Notes under the pieces: model-generated | Told to the model about the DNA's origin: nothing | The model's database searches: none | The model's input: only the letters and a program-made list of their open reading frames with translations | Program-made: the position numbers and the translations under genes | In this document: positions 63,748-64,000 of the stretch, piece after piece | How positions within the stretch are numbered: position 1 is the first letter of the stretch | Layout: each line of letters begins with the position of its first letter | Origin: an uncultured Sphingorhabdus sp. | GTDB taxonomy: Bacteria; Pseudomonadota; Alphaproteobacteria; Sphingomonadales; Sphingomonadaceae | NCBI GenBank assembly: GCA_947492905.1 | Contig: CANLOL010000001.1 | Coordinates: 1,094,578 to 1,158,577, forward strand | Direction: 5' to 3' | Length of the DNA stretch: 64,000 nucleotides

Positions 63748-64000
63748 ATGCATGATATTAAGATAATACGCGAAAACCCCGAAGCTTTTGATGCTGGCCT
63801 AATACGCCGCGGTGCAGAGGCACTATCTTCTGAATTATTAGCTTTGGATGAGAAAAGCCGCAAAATACAAACCGATTTACAAGCCCTGCAAGCGCGCCGT
63901 AATGAGGCTTCGAAAGCCATTGGCGCAGCCAAAGGCAAAGGCGATGAAGAAGGCGCAGCTGCATTGATGGCCGAAGTTGCCGAAATCAAAGAAAAAATGC
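63748..64000 (+). CDS. serS: Seryl-tRNA synthetase (5' part only)
   Basis: 84 codons up to the window edge. The start HDIKIIRENPEAFDAGLIRRG and the long coiled-coil arm (LDEKSRKIQTDLQALQARRN, then EASKAIGAAKG) are characteristic of the tRNA-binding N-domain of SerRS. It charges tRNASer with serine. The catalytic domain lies outside the window. Coincidentally it follows a serine-rich protein gene, but a terminator separates them. Confidence 0.93.
   Translation, partial: MHDIKIIRENPEAFDAGLIRRGAEALSSELLALDEKSRKIQTDLQALQARRNEASKAIGAAKGKGDEEGAAALMAEVAEIKEKM

Overview
The window is a compact alphaproteobacterial chromosome segment of moderate-to-low GC, most likely from the order Sphingomonadales. 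The evidence is mixed: a cobA-DUF2849-sulfite reductase-DUF934-cysH cluster, a DksA whose zinc finger has lost most cysteines, a VPAPP-type C-terminal sorting signal, NAD-type ED-pathway entry genes (zwf, pgl), and the general gene content. Genus cannot be decided from the sequence. No rRNA, CRISPR array, complete insertion sequence or replication origin is visible. Two tRNA genes are present: Leu(CAA) and Tyr(GTA).

Layout. 1-544: partial secreted protein. 590-4575: assimilatory sulfate/sulfite reduction operon with its siroheme methyltransferase, on the minus strand. 4718-17833: ordinary metabolism (aldehyde dehydrogenases, SelO, hydrolase, glycosyltransferase, nitronate monooxygenase-like protein, ammonium transporter, thiolase). 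17965-22478: tRNA-Leu, an orphan gene, an EF-hand protein followed by an OmpR/EnvZ-type two-component pair, and a lipoprotein. 23050-32586: a 2723-residue autotransporter and a TIGR03032-type protein.

32737-42688: a probable genomic island of about 9.9 kb. It is bounded on the right by the 3' end of tRNA-Tyr and on the left by a 17-bp copy of that 3' end. It carries a single-chain type IIG-like restriction-modification enzyme with a coupled small zinc-ribbon gene, a three-gene cassette (LuxR-type HTH with a C-terminal membrane anchor, a small soluble protein, a polytopic membrane protein), and a large DUF11/GEVED surface protein with a near-identical internal duplication. No intact integrase is seen.

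42925-60425: housekeeping genes again (rlmB-like, alkA-like, SDR, pterin dehydratase, ccmAB, cinA-like, map, VOC protein, argC, NlpC/P60, pepA, flavin monooxygenase, a secreted DUF11/Ig-like protein, YbaK-like deacylase with mobA, zwf with pgl). 60497-64000: PilZ protein, dksA, a serine-rich repeat protein with a C-terminal sorting signal, and the start of serS.

The points most worth following are the tRNA-Tyr island and its unknown small genes, the 15-bp tandem repeat inside the mobA active-site loop, the 1500-bp in-frame duplication in the DUF11 protein, the tandemly repeated 3' end of the ammonium transporter gene, and the hairpin-rich GTCAT repeats after map.
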